Shown here piece by piece: positions 9,401 to 18,700 of a stretch of DNA of 40,354 nucleotides. This DNA comes from Bacteroidota bacterium. GTDB taxonomy: Bacteria > Bacteroidota > Bacteroidia > Bacteroidales > Paludibacteraceae. The position numbers and the translations under genes are program-made. Below the pieces are notes generated by a model. It worked only from the letters and a program-made list of their open reading frames with translations, did not search any database and had not been told where the DNA came from. The stretch spans positions 1 to 40,354 of the forward strand of contig JAUZOM010000012.1 of the NCBI GenBank assembly GCA_030706465.1, written 5' to 3'. Numbering within the stretch: the stretch's first letter is position 1; each line of letters starts with the position of its first letter.

Positions 9401-12400
9401 GTAATTCATCAGCCCATATTTCTCCCGTTTTTATTCCGCCGCTGGCATTTCGAACTCCTATCATAATGTTTTCAACATCCGAAATGGAAGGATTCCCAAC
9501 TACAGATATTTTATTCAGAGGTTTATCCGGATCATATACAACGTAAGGAATCAAATTCGATACATTGGAGGTACCATTTTGTTTAGCACTGTTACGCTTC
9601 AATTTAGCCGTGGTAAGTGCATCAAACGAGAAATCAAACATATTTTCAGGATACCAAACTGTTTGTTGATCTTTTAGCGATGTTCCCAAATAACTCCCGG
9701 TTGGTGACGGTGGGGTTAAACGTAAAGGGATTTCATATTCATAATAATTATTCACCATATCAGATCCAACACGTATAAAGCAGGTCAAATCATAGTCTTT
9801 CAAATTGGTATTATCATCTATCATTTTTTCCGCATGAACAAACATCTGCATGCGTTTATACTGGCGCATATCGTATGAAGTATTTTTATATACTCCACGG
9901 GCATCGCCGGGAGCCAGATTGGACACACGTAACACCATTGACTGTTCGTTTTGTTGCAACAATTGAGGTTGCCCCGGGTCTGTTTCACGTGTAATTCCGG
10001 GAGGCAAGATATAATTTACCGGTGATTTACTGCCATTTTCCTCAATATTAACGGCTTGTATATCTAGTTTACCATTCGAAATCGGAGCAGTTGTACCTGA
10101 ATAAAGAGCTTTAGCATTATCATACCCACGCCATTCGCCACGTACCAAATCGAGGGTAGCAAACCTTAAATGTGCTTCGTTGTCAAAGTTGGTCATGAAC
10201 ATACGAATAAACCGGATAGATTTAAAATTGCGTATGCCCCCGATAGCTTCCGGATTTTCCCGAATGGGTATTTTGAACTGATACCAGGTGACGGGCTCTG
10301 TCTTACCGTTTTTCAGTTGTACATTCGAAGTGATGGCATCGGTAATGTAGTTCGAGCCCACCTGCATAGCATTTTTATTGATATTGATTTTATATTGATA
10401 ATATTTTTCGTATTCATTCATCGTATTGTCCCCGTTAATATCTTCACCATCCGGAATTGAAGTGGCTGAAGTGGCATATGATTCCACTACTGTACTCGCA
10501 TCGGGGGAATTCCCTTCTGTTCCGTTGTAGTGTTTGTAACGGGCTAAAATGCCAAGTTTTTGATTATCGTAATCTGTTCCGCGATAAAAATGGTAATTAT
10601 CTCCGGCTGGATCATTCAATGGGGAAAATGGATCTGCTTTCATTTTTGAAAGTTCGTCGGGTGTCACTTTTGAGTTAATCTGATCAACATAATCTTTGTA
10701 AGTCGGAAATAAAAATTCATCGGCCGTAGATAGTCCATCCAAACCAACATCCTGATTCTTGCGGGCACCTACCGTATTGTCAAATGCATTGACTGTTGAT
10801 TGTGTTTTGGGAACACGTCCCCAAACCGTTGCATCGGTTTTCGACAAATCACCATCGATAGGTAAACCGGCTTCGTAGGCTTTCTTTCCATCTTTCAAAA
10901 CATCTTCACTCACATCACCCAAATTGAAATATAGCTCTCCTTTTCTGTCGGGTGACATTCCTCCATTAACGTAAGGATCCATCATCCAGAATTCAATGTA
11001 CTCAATGTTGGAAACCTCAAAATCGGTCGCATCCAGCTTACGCATAATTCCTCCCCAACGTTTTGTAGGATTAGTCAATGTTCCATCAGGATTCATGCCG
11101 TTAACGTCCAAATTATAAGGTCCGCGTTCCGTGGGATAGAATGACAGGTTCATAACAGTCATTCTGGACGTTTGGGTGGCAAGCGTTTGTTTGTTGGGAA
11201 AGATTTCCGGTATCATGACATCGCGCGTCAGATGATTTGATTGCGCATTCAGGTCATTGCGTATATAATCCGGATTGGAACGTGTATCACTGTTATTGAA
11301 CAGCGGATCTACATAATACCAGGCTAATAAAGCCCTATTCTTCCCATAATCGGTGCTGCCACTTAATGCCGCTTCCGGGAAAAGTGCATTAGCCGCATTA
11401 TTATAAGGCGTACCTGACAAATACCAGTTAGCCGGATAATGAATATCAATTGAGGTTTGGGTTGACTCGAAATCATCAATATAAGCCAGACCGGTTTTGC
11501 CCACAATACTTGAATGACCTGGGATTAACTGGGCCACTTCTGCATTCAAAGCGATCGTGGACGGTTTCACTGCATTCACAAAAGGCAACTTATTCAGCAC
11601 ATTGGTAAGAAATTGCGATTCTGTCCGCCAGGAAGTATTCATGCCCCAGATAGTATTGGAAATCGGCTCACTTCCAGTATTGACCTTTGTCGTTAGCGGA
11701 AGTTCGGAAAGATGCATGATGGTTCCCCCAACACTAAAATCTTTATTGAATTTATATTCTAAATGAGTACCCAGTAACGTCTTACGTTGCATGCTGAACG
11801 TGGATTGGTTTTCCAGCTTCACATCGATATTGGTCCCCGATTCTATCAGGGAGGTATTAATAATGGTTACGGTACCCATAGTATAATCGACCGTATAATC
11901 CTTGTTTTCCACTAAGACTGCCCCTCCTGCTGTAACAGTTACTGACCCCCTGGGTACATTCATGGCATTCAGTTTGATTTCGGATCCGGATGATGCTTTA
12001 TATTCTCCAACCAAACGGAACTTGTTCTTTTGGCTGAATTCCTGTGCCACTACCTGGGTAGAATCATACAATTCCTGATAAACATATTTATTAGCTATAA
12101 GACTATCCGCAACTGACGTCCCAATAGCCGTCCGTAAATGCTTACCAAAAGGTTCAAGTTCCGGAAAAATAATCCTCCCTGAAGAGGATTGAACGGTATA
12201 GCCTTCTATATAATCAAATTTCCCATCCGGATTTGGCTTTCCATCCGGTTTAGCGGCATTCTTAGAATCCAGGTTATCAAGATTCATGACCTGAAGCAAC
12301 ACCTTGTTCTTGATATTTCCTACTGACAGATACTGTAAATCGGTTCCTACCGAATCGTTCCGGTAAACTATATTCAGTTTAAATTTATCGGGTTGAATCT

Positions 12401-14012
12401 GGAGGGCGCCTAAACTGTATACATTTTTCATCATCAAATTCCAGGATGGTAATTTAGGCGATTGCGAAGTCCCCTTTAACAATTTTATTACCAACGCTTT
12501 GGGCGCTGTAACCGGATCAGTAGAAAATTCACCCACCTGATAAACCTGTCCGCCGTAGGTATATTCATAGGCAACCCCAAGTACTTCGTCCGGATTTAAG
12601 GCCGTCCGCAACGATATGATTCCAAGTGTCGAACTGACAGTATATTCCGAGGGATCCAGCTTACGGGCACTTTCAATTTTTTCATAATCTTCTCCTCCGG
12701 TAAAACCGCTCGGTAAAACATTATTATTTGATGATAAAAGCGCATTCGTTTGTTGAATGTCCCGAATTCCATCAATACCCGTTATATTGCCATACAGTTT
12801 ATTGGCTTTGTTCACTGGCAACTTAGTGATAACCGAAGCATCATTCCAAAAGACTTTATTAAGATTATCCTTTTCTGCCAAATCCAGAAAAGCAACGATA
12901 TTACGGGCCTGGTCATAGTTTCCCCGCTTATTGGTCACCCAGGCTTCCACCCTGTTGATCGTAATTCCGGAAGATATATAGGGGAGTTTACTTACATTAT
13001 TTTCATACGTATCCCGGAAATAATGTGCTAAAAAGAAATGTTTGTTTTGATCATAATTATCAATGCCAATATCAAATTTTGTGGTTTGTGCACCTCCCTT
13101 TGAGCTGACCGTTTGTGTCTGTGATTCCTGTTGGGAAGCCAATGCAACAACATTTAATCTCCCGAATTGCAATTCCGTCTTAATTCCGAATAAAGCGGTG
13201 CTTCCGGTGATAAGTGAGCTGTTAAGCGGCATACTGACGTTACCTGCTTCGATATTTTTAATGATGTCATCTTCCTTTCCTTTATAGGCTAATTTAACCA
13301 TTTTCTGGTCAAAATCGAAACTGGATTCCGTGTTATAGTTTAATCCGAAATTAACTTTATCCCCTACACTACCGTTTACATTTAGCTGTATTTTTTCATT
13401 GAAGTCAAAGATATTCGAAGTTCGCATTGCTTCTGTCAATCCCGGGTTATTAATCGTATTGCTTTTAAATCCAAATAATAACTCGGCCGAACCCTGTGTC
13501 TTAATTTGCACTCCACCAGGCCCGAAGACTTTATCTGCCGGCCCGATATTAAACTTCATATCCGAAATTGAGAACTTATCTTCATTGTTTACAGCCGCTT
13601 TTGTATTCTTTTCTTTCCAGTAACTCTGCATGTCTTTCTTGGCTGAAAAGTTCCGGTATTCTTGCTCAGTCATTAAAAACGGAGTAGCTATTTCAGTATT
13701 CCCGACAAAAGTCCTTAATACATAATTTCCCGATTTTGCATCATATTCTACGACCGACTTCACATTATCCGGCTTCGGGGCATCCATTGGATACTTTTTA
13801 TTCAGGTCATCGTAAGTATCCTGTTTAAATTTTTTAATTGGGAATTTAGGAGTTGAGGGATGGGTTGTGTCAGTGGGTGCGGGTGCTACAGATGACTCAT
13901 AGGATTGATTTTCCATCACAGCGTGTGGGCCGGTAGTTACTAAAGCATAAGCCGAACTAAGTACAATACCGCTGAAAAGTATGATTGCGAATGTTTTATT
14001 TTTAAAAATCAT
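6492..14012 (-). CDS. sprA: SprA/Sov, outer-membrane translocon of the type IX secretion system
   Basis: SprA is the very large single-chain barrel (36 strands in the Flavobacterium johnsoniae structure) through which folded type IX cargo crosses the outer membrane. It is also needed for gliding where that occurs. The 2506-aa length matches family members such as Sov of Porphyromonas gingivalis. A signal peptide is visible (KTFAIILFSGIVLSSAYAL). The body has many amphipathic strands, SprA-type segments such as NVNGSVGDKVNFGLNYN and KTGLAYIDDFESTQTSIDIH, and a final strand ending FGVSFKFMLTR, typical of an outer-membrane protein C-terminus. It starts 81 bases after ruvA on the same strand. From memory, ruvA-sprA adjacency is common in this phylum. 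No frameshift is seen. Confidence 0.97.
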   Translation of the reverse strand: MIFKNKTFAIILFSGIVLSSAYALVTTGPHAVMENQSYESSVAPAPTDTTHPSTPKFPIKKFKQDTYDDLNKKYPMDAPKPDNVKSVVEYDAKSGNYVLRTFVGNTEIATPFLMTEQEYRNFSAKKDMQSYWKEKNTKAAVNNEDKFSISDMKFNIGPADKVFGPGGVQIKTQGSAELLFGFKSNTINNPGLTEAMRTSNIFDFNEKIQLNVNGSVGDKVNFGLNYNTESSFDFDQKMVKLAYKGKEDDIIKNIEAGNVSMPLNSSLITGSTALFGIKTELQFGRLNVVALASQQESQTQTVSSKGGAQTTKFDIGIDNYDQNKHFFLAHYFRDTYENNVSKLPYISSGITINRVEAWVTNKRGNYDQARNIVAFLDLAEKDNLNKVFWNDASVITKLPVNKANKLYGNITGIDGIRDIQQTNALLSSNNNVLPSGFTGGEDYEKIESARKLDPSEYTVSSTLGIISLRTALNPDEVLGVAYEYTYGGQVYQVGEFSTDPVTAPKALVIKLLKGTSQSPKLPSWNLMMKNVYSLGALQIQPDKFKLNIVYRNDSVGTDLQYLSVGNIKNKVLLQVMNLDNLDSKNAAKPDGKPNPDGKFDYIEGYTVQSSSGRIIFPELEPFGKHLRTAIGTSVADSLIANKYVYQELYDSTQVVAQEFSQKNKFRLVGEYKASSGSEIKLNAMNVPRGSVTVTAGGAVLVENKDYTVDYTMGTVTIINTSLIESGTNIDVKLENQSTFSMQRKTLLGTHLEYKFNKDFSVGGTIMHLSELPLTTKVNTGSEPISNTIWGMNTSWRTESQFLTNVLNKLPFVNAVKPSTIALNAEVAQLIPGHSSIVGKTGLAYIDDFESTQTSIDIHYPANWYLSGTPYNNAANALFPEAALSGSTDYGKNRALLAWYYVDPLFNNSDTRSNPDYIRNDLNAQSNHLTRDVMIPEIFPNKQTLATQTSRMTVMNLSFYPTERGPYNLDVNGMNPDGTLTNPTKRWGGIMRKLDATDFEVSNIEYIEFWMMDPYVNGGMSPDRKGELYFNLGDVSEDVLKDGKKAYEAGLPIDGDLSKTDATVWGRVPKTQSTVNAFDNTVGARKNQDVGLDGLSTADEFLFPTYKDYVDQINSKVTPDELSKMKADPFSPLNDPAGDNYHFYRGTDYDNQKLGILARYKHYNGTEGNSPDASTVVESYATSATSIPDGEDINGDNTMNEYEKYYQYKININKNAMQVGSNYITDAITSNVQLKNGKTEPVTWYQFKIPIRENPEAIGGIRNFKSIRFIRMFMTNFDNEAHLRFATLDLVRGEWRGYDNAKALYSGTTAPISNGKLDIQAVNIEENGSKSPVNYILPPGITRETDPGQPQLLQQNEQSMVLRVSNLAPGDARGVYKNTSYDMRQYKRMQMFVHAEKMIDDNTNLKDYDLTCFIRVGSDMVNNYYEYEIPLRLTPPSPTGSYLGTSLKDQQTVWYPENMFDFSFDALTTAKLKRNSAKQNGTSNVSNLIPYVVYDPDKPLNKISVVGNPSISDVENIMIGVRNASGGIKTGEIWADELRMSQFDESGGWAAMGNMAVGLSDVGTVNFSGRVETAGYGGIESNVETRRLDNLYQMNFSTALDLGRFLPEKAKFKIPAYFSYSNETTAPKYNPMDQDVLLSDALKNTNSQSQKDSLNLISQTVNTTKSFNISNAKVNIKSKTPQFYDPANVSVTYAYNETNQHSSEIEQNLVKEQRAALNYSFSFNPKPFEPFKKVKAFDSPVFKIIKDFNFNYLPTSLSYISNLDRQYSQVKLRDLSITSTDANTSNNVGLTSSQNFMWNRQFDIKYDLSRAIKLSFQTAMNANIAEPYHTPEIGKQYYESWRDSVWSNIKKLGTPYTYQQVFSASWNLPINKLPLMDWVVANASYNSTYNWNRMAVIQGGGEQPGNIATSMGAWQVDGQFNFENLYNKSKYLKEVNRRFGAQTSLGKPKFQSKTYTQKVNLEKNKLITINHRLGSDKLKFTAVDRSGKPVTLLYKAKNPTTVEITPTISADSVLLTFKTLDPGVQTPARSTVDFVARTLMFLRRASFTYRESNSMVLPGFLPEAGFMGQQKMSDGQYAPGYAFTFGILDADKTIEKALNNGWLFKSDSIVNPATTAFTSDLDIKVSLEPIAGFKIDLNAKRYLASNTTINYMFDGMPKTFTGSYNITMMALSTAFVKTGSAQQNYNSKLFDTFLSNRQIIADRLNAKYVGTDYPNAGFLSENNIKGKFNPQNGAYTANSSDVLIPAFLAAYTGRNVNTVDTNPFLSLLSILPNWRISYDGLSNIDWIKERLKSVSLTHAYSCSYNIGSYTSYSTWVGMGSGNSIGYVSDVQDANKAIPSSAYNISDVSINEQFVPLIGVNIAMKNSMTGKVEFRKSRNMALNLTSAQLIESSSDEYVVGAGYVLKDFDVILKLKSDKQTKVKNDLKLSADLSYKDIKTLLRKIDEDITQASSGNKMFTLKVMADYVFSSKLNIQLFYNKQTSTPLISSSYPVSSSDFGVSFKFMLTR

Positions 14013-14062
14013 AAATCTAATAGGATTGCATAATTAAAAATGCATAATTCATAATGAAATGA

Positions 14063-14090
14063 TGACTGTTGACTGCGAACTGTTGACTGT
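14063..14090. repeat. 7-bp tandem repeat in the ruvA-sprA spacer
   Basis: Four heptamers in strict phase: TGACTGT, TGACTGC, GAACTGT, TGACTGT. The repeat lies between the ruvA stop (14094) and the sprA start (14012, minus strand). A second small repeat, GCATAATT spaced by six bases, sits between it and the sprA start. Confidence 0.65.
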
Positions 14091-14093
14091 GAA

Positions 14094-14684
14094 TTACATC
14101 ATTTTTAGAGCTAATTTGATCAATTGTTCAACCCTGAGAGTTGGTTGTTCCCGTAAAATCCGTTCTACCGTTTTCTGCGAAGCGGCTGAGGCAAATCCAA
14201 GCATAACCAGTGCCGAAACTGCTTCTTCCTTTTCTTCCGTTTGCTTATTCGTAACAAGATTCGGCATTTCGCCCCCTCCGGTACCTTTTACAATTTTGTC
14301 TTTTAAATCTACAATAATGCGTTGTGCCGTTTTCGTACCTATTCCTTTGATGGCATTTAAGGCTGACACATTGCCTGACGCGATCATTTCCTGAATTTCC
14401 TGTGCTGAATAGGACGACATGATCATTCGGGCTGTATTGGCACCGATACCCGAAACTGAGATCAATAACAAGAATAATTGACGTTCGCTCTGATACCGGA
14501 ATCCGTAAAGCACATGGGCATCTTCCCGAATGACTTCGTAAACGAATAATTTAACGGTAGTTTGTTCCCCTAAAAATGAAAAAGTTGGTAAAGTAATATG
14601 TATTAAATATCCGATTCCGGCTGTTTCCAATACTACGTAAGCAGGTGTTAGTTCGGCTATTTCACCTTTTATATAGTCAATCAT
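14094..14684 (-). CDS. ruvA: Holliday junction branch-migration protein RuvA
   Basis: RuvA tetramers bind four-way junctions and load the RuvB helicase during recombinational repair. The protein opens with the OB-fold domain ([20 protein letters not shown], residues 1-64). Two helix-hairpin-helix motifs follow, [15 protein letters not shown] and [15 protein letters not shown]. After an acidic flexible linker comes domain III, which contacts RuvB ([20 protein letters not shown]). The length of 196 aa is standard. It is the first gene after a strong predicted promoter and probably heads a ruvA-sprA transcript. RuvB is not in the window. Confidence 0.97.
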   Translation of the reverse strand: MIDYIKGEIAELTPAYVVLETAGIGYLIHITLPTFSFLGEQTTVKLFVYEVIREDAHVLYGFRYQSERQLFLLLISVSGIGANTARMIMSSYSAQEIQEMIASGNVSALNAIKGIGTKTAQRIIVDLKDKIVKGTGGGEMPNLVTNKQTEEKEEAVSALVMLGFASAASQKTVERILREQPTLRVEQLIKLALKMM

Positions 14685-14725
14685 TCAATTAATCTTGTTT
14701 ATTTTAATTTCTTAATTTTAACTTG

Positions 14726-14757
14726 CAAATGTACTAAAATTTTATCTCCAACCCAAA
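14726..14757 (-). promoter_or_regulatory. Predicted Bacteroidetes-type promoter of ruvA-sprA
   Basis: Reading on the minus strand, TTTG (14757-14754) is separated by exactly 20 bases from TACATTTG (14733-14726). This fits the TTTG / TAnnTTTG consensus of the primary sigma factor in this phylum. It lies about 42 bases upstream of the ruvA start codon. It is the best promoter match noticed in the window. Confidence 0.7.
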
Positions 14758-14966
14758 TCAGTGTCTCAATTCATTTCAAACCGGAGCAGTTGCAGAATCT
14801 ATAACGATTTATTTAAAAAATTAGTACACTTTCAACGGTTAAAACTGAAAATACGCGAAGATAACAGCAGATAATCCATGATTTTTTACCCTTAATCAAA
14901 CAAACCACACACCGGCTTGTTATACTTCTGATAATTTTAAGTTCATCACTATAAACTTTAAAAAAC

Positions 14967-15641
14967 ATGAAACATTTAAAGATGGTCCTTTTTCTCTTAC
15001 TGACTGCGCCTCTTCTATGCCTCGGACAATTTAAACTTCCGGCTCTACAATTCAGGTACAATGCATTGGAACCTTATATCGACAGCACCACTATGTATAT
15101 TCATTACAATTTCCATCATGCAACCTATTTAAACAATCTAAATAAAGCATTGGAAAAATATCCCGAATTGTATAAAAAGGATATCGTGGAACTGATTCAA
15201 AACATTAACGAATTACCGGCGGATATTCAAACTCCGGTACGCTACAATGGAGGAGGATACTATAATCACAGCTTTTTCTGGACCATGATGGCTCCGGCCG
15301 GTACGGCAAAAATGTCTGCCAAATTAGAGAAAATACTGATCGATAACTTTGGAAGTATTGATGCCTTTAAAGCGGAGTTTGAAAAAGCTGCCGTCGGTCG
15401 GTTCGGCTCCGGTTGGGCTTGGATGATTAAGGAAAGTTCTGGAAAACTGCGTATTATATCCACCCCGAACCAGGATAATCCCCTTATGCAGATTGCCACA
15501 GTGAAAGGCAAACCGGTATTGGCATTGGATGTCTGGGAACACGCCTACTATTTAAAGTATCAGAACAAACGGCTGGCCTATGTAAAAGCATTCTGGAATG
15601 TTGTTAATTGGACGGAAGTAGAACGATTAATCGGTCAGTAA
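14967..15641 (+). CDS. Exported iron/manganese superoxide dismutase
   Basis: The enzyme converts superoxide to oxygen and hydrogen peroxide. Residues 1-20 form a clear signal peptide (KMVLFLLLTAPLLCLGQ), so the protein is expected in the periplasm or outside, unlike the usual cytosolic Fe/Mn SOD. The catalytic domain follows with all four metal ligands: H46 in MYIHYNFHHATY, H101 in YNHSFFW, D188 and H192 in LDVWEHAYYLKY. Active-site aromatics FFW and GSGWAWM are present. The 224-aa length is a standard SOD plus the leader. The Gln-Gly position that distinguishes Fe from Mn forms cannot be read with certainty. It is monocistronic, divergent from ruvA, and ends at its own terminator. Confidence 0.95.
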   Translation: MKHLKMVLFLLLTAPLLCLGQFKLPALQFRYNALEPYIDSTTMYIHYNFHHATYLNNLNKALEKYPELYKKDIVELIQNINELPADIQTPVRYNGGGYYNHSFFWTMMAPAGTAKMSAKLEKILIDNFGSIDAFKAEFEKAAVGRFGSGWAWMIKESSGKLRIISTPNQDNPLMQIATVKGKPVLALDVWEHAYYLKYQNKRLAYVKAFWNVVNWTEVERLIGQ

Positions 15642-15656
15642 AATTATCAAATCAGT

Positions 15657-15686
15657 AAGCCTCCACTCAATCGGAGGCTTTTTTAT
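15657..15686 (+). terminator. Rho-independent terminator of the SOD gene
   Basis: AAGCCTCC pairs with GGAGGCTT around an eight-base loop and is followed by TTTTATT, 15 bases after the SOD stop. Confidence 0.85.
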
Positions 15687-15780
15687 TCCGATCAATACAG
15701 GAGTATCTGATTTATTACTTTTCATTAAAGGAAAACAACGAAAAGTTTTTCAATCGTCCGTTTCTCCTGGCTCCATAATC

Positions 15781-15794
15781 TTGGTTCTTGGTTC
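15781..15794. repeat. Short 7-bp tandem repeat after sbcC
   Basis: TTGGTTC occurs twice in succession directly downstream of the sbcC stop codon (minus strand). It is preceded by CATAATC and followed by TAATCCT, which keep a loose seven-base rhythm. Confidence 0.35.
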
Positions 15795-15799
15795 TAATC

Positions 15800-18700
15800 C
15801 TAATTAATCTCCACCACACTGACTCCATTGCTCTTTTTCAAAACCTGTATTTGCACCGGTATGCGTTCTTTTAAATTATCAACATGTGAAATAATTCCGA
15901 TCATCTTACCTTGTGCCTGCAAAGTTTCCAAAGTCGAAATGACAATTTCAAGGGTATTACTGTCCAGGGTACCAAAACCTTCGTCGATAAACAAGGAGCC
16001 GATACTGACATTACGACTTGCCAGATCCGACAAGCCCAGTGCCAACGACAAACTGATCAGGAACTTCTCTCCGCCGCTGGAAGTATCCACCAATCGGGCT
16101 TCATCGGTTTGATAATGATCAACCAGCATAAAATTCAACTCTTCGCCTTTTGCATAAGTTTTGTTCAGTTCCAGCGAGTAACGGCGGTTCAATTTATACA
16201 AGTGAATGTTGGCCAGGTTTATCAGATTGTTCAGGGTCAGGCGCTGTACATACGTATTGAATGCATCTTTTGACCCCCCAAGCAACATCATTAATCCTTG
16301 CCATTTATTCAATACTTCTTCTTGTGATTTTATTTCATCCACTACCGTCCTGTTACGGTTTCTGATATTTTCGTCCGATCTGAATTTATTCCTGATTTCA
16401 CCAATCCGATTTTGCGCGATATCTTTTTGACCGTTCAGTTCGGATTTCATCGTTTTAGCTTGTTCAACAGTCATGTTGAAAGTATGATCCGATTCAAGCT
16501 TCTCAAAATCCAGTTGAAGTCCGGCATGGAGTGTTTTAAGTTCAAGGACTTTCTCATCCAATCGTTTTTTTATCGCCGCAAAAGCCTTTTTATCTTCGGC
16601 ATTCAGCAAAGCTGAGGCAACATCCTCACGCGATCGGAAATCACTTTGTTCTATTTGCCCGGTTAAAAAGGCTTTTGCTTTCTCAAGGTTCGACCGGTTA
16701 TCAACCTGTTCTTTCTCTATATTTTCACGTTCGCCGATAAGGGCTGCAGTATCGGTTTTTATTCTCAGCAACTCCTTCCCTATTATTTCAATATTCTGGC
16801 GCGCTTTGTCTATAGCTCTTTGAAGCTCCGATCGCTTGCTTTCAATTGTTATTTCAAGGGGTAAAATTACTTTCCGGTCAGTCTGAAGACGGAGCAACAG
16901 CTCATTCTGTGTACTCATTTCAGCGTCATATTTAAGCTGCGTGTCGGATTTTTCTTTAATCTGGCGGTCAATATTCTCAATCTCAACCTGAAGTTGATCG
17001 ATTGTATGCTGAACAGTCACCATCTCTTTTTTCTGGGAATTAAACAAGGCAACTTTCTCTTCCAATTGCCTGATAAACCCGGTAGTCTCTTCAACATTCG
17101 GAATAATGAATTGAAAAGCAGAAAATTCGTTATTCAAATTTATTTCCAACCCTTCGGTTATACCGGACAACGCTTTTAATTCATTGCCCTTTTGGAGTAT
17201 GGTCGCGTTAAATGCTCTGATCATTTCTTTCTGCGTGGCAATTTCAATTTCCAATCCTTTTACTTTTTCACGTGCCTGGTTCTGGCTGAATTCCTTTGTT
17301 GATTTGAGTTTTTGCCAATTTTGTATTTCGGTTATCTTGTCCAGGATGGCTGCTTGCTCCTTTTCTACCGATTGATAAGATTCAATCAAGACTTGCGTAT
17401 CGATAATTTTTAAATCAGACTTATAAGAATTGAACTTACTTCGTAAATCTTCAATGGATTGTTTGTTGGTTTTAATCCTGTCTGAACAAGCTTCCGATTT
17501 GGCCTTATTTTCGGCAAGTTTAATATCAGCTGAGGCTTTATCTGCTTTCAGTTTTTCAAGCTTCCGGGTCCTCTCCTCCACCGTTTGTTTGCTCTTGGAG
17601 ATTTCCAGGGTGGCATATTTTTCCACATAGGGATGCTCTGTTGAGCCGCATAGGCTGCAAGGTTTGCCTTTTTCTAATTTTTTACGTTCTTCCTCGAAAC
17701 GAATAATACGGCTCTCCAGTTCATAAATTTGCTCAGCATCTCTCAATGAATTCATTGCCGACACAATTTCAACCTCTAATTTCCCGATTGTTGCCGATAT
17801 TTCCTTTTCAAACTTTTCATATTCATTTCTGTCCCGGTTTAATTCCCCGTCTAACTTCATTAATTCGGCATAACTGTTGGAAAGTAGGTTGAGCTCCCTC
17901 AATTGACTTTTTTGAATATCCAATGATTTGTTCTTTTCAATTAACTCATCCAAATTATTCCGGGCAATCAGACTGTCAATTGATTTTATTTCCCGGTCCA
18001 GTTGCTCTAACGTCGAATTATCTTCTATAAAAAGCTTTTCCGATTTTTCAAGGTTTGTCTGTTGAACAGTACGTTCATCGGTATTTTGTTTTATTCCAAG
18101 GTTCAGGCTCACCATTCTTTCTCGGTTGCTTTTTCGCAAGGTAAGGTCTGAATTCCAACGTCCAACGTATTTCTCTACTTCCGGAGTATTCCGATTAACA
18201 AAAAGGTATTGATTGATGATTTGCAGTTTTCCTTTTTCCTGCTCTTGTTCCGCTGTCTTTTTATGCCGGAAGTCCAACAATTGGCCAATCGATTTAGTCA
18301 ACTCAAAAACTGCTTGTCTTAGATCACTGATAGTTTTACCGGCATTCTGAATATCGGAGTCTAACCGGGTGACTTGATCCAGCTTAGGTTGCCATTCTTT
18401 AAAGATCCGGTCATTCTCAGCCATCTGAACCTTGCAGGCACGCTCCTGTTCTGTCACATTTTTCAACTCTGCATCTAAAGCCTTTAATGCGGTGTCAATT
18501 TCAAGCAGCCGTTTTTGTTTCTTTTCAATCTCTTTCTCGTAACGTGCTATTTCATCCAGCCGTTCTTTAAACGGTTCGGCGGAATCATGCCGGCTCAACA
18601 GGGTCAAACTATCACGATTTGCATCCAGTTCGAGCTCTAATTCGGTTTTATCTTTTTCAAGCTGTGCTTCTTTCTGTTTCAGTCCCGATTGTTTCTCAAA

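Noticed and set aside
14813-15061. Minus-strand frame opposite the SOD start
   Set aside because: It overlaps the SOD signal sequence and the divergent promoter region and has no domain.
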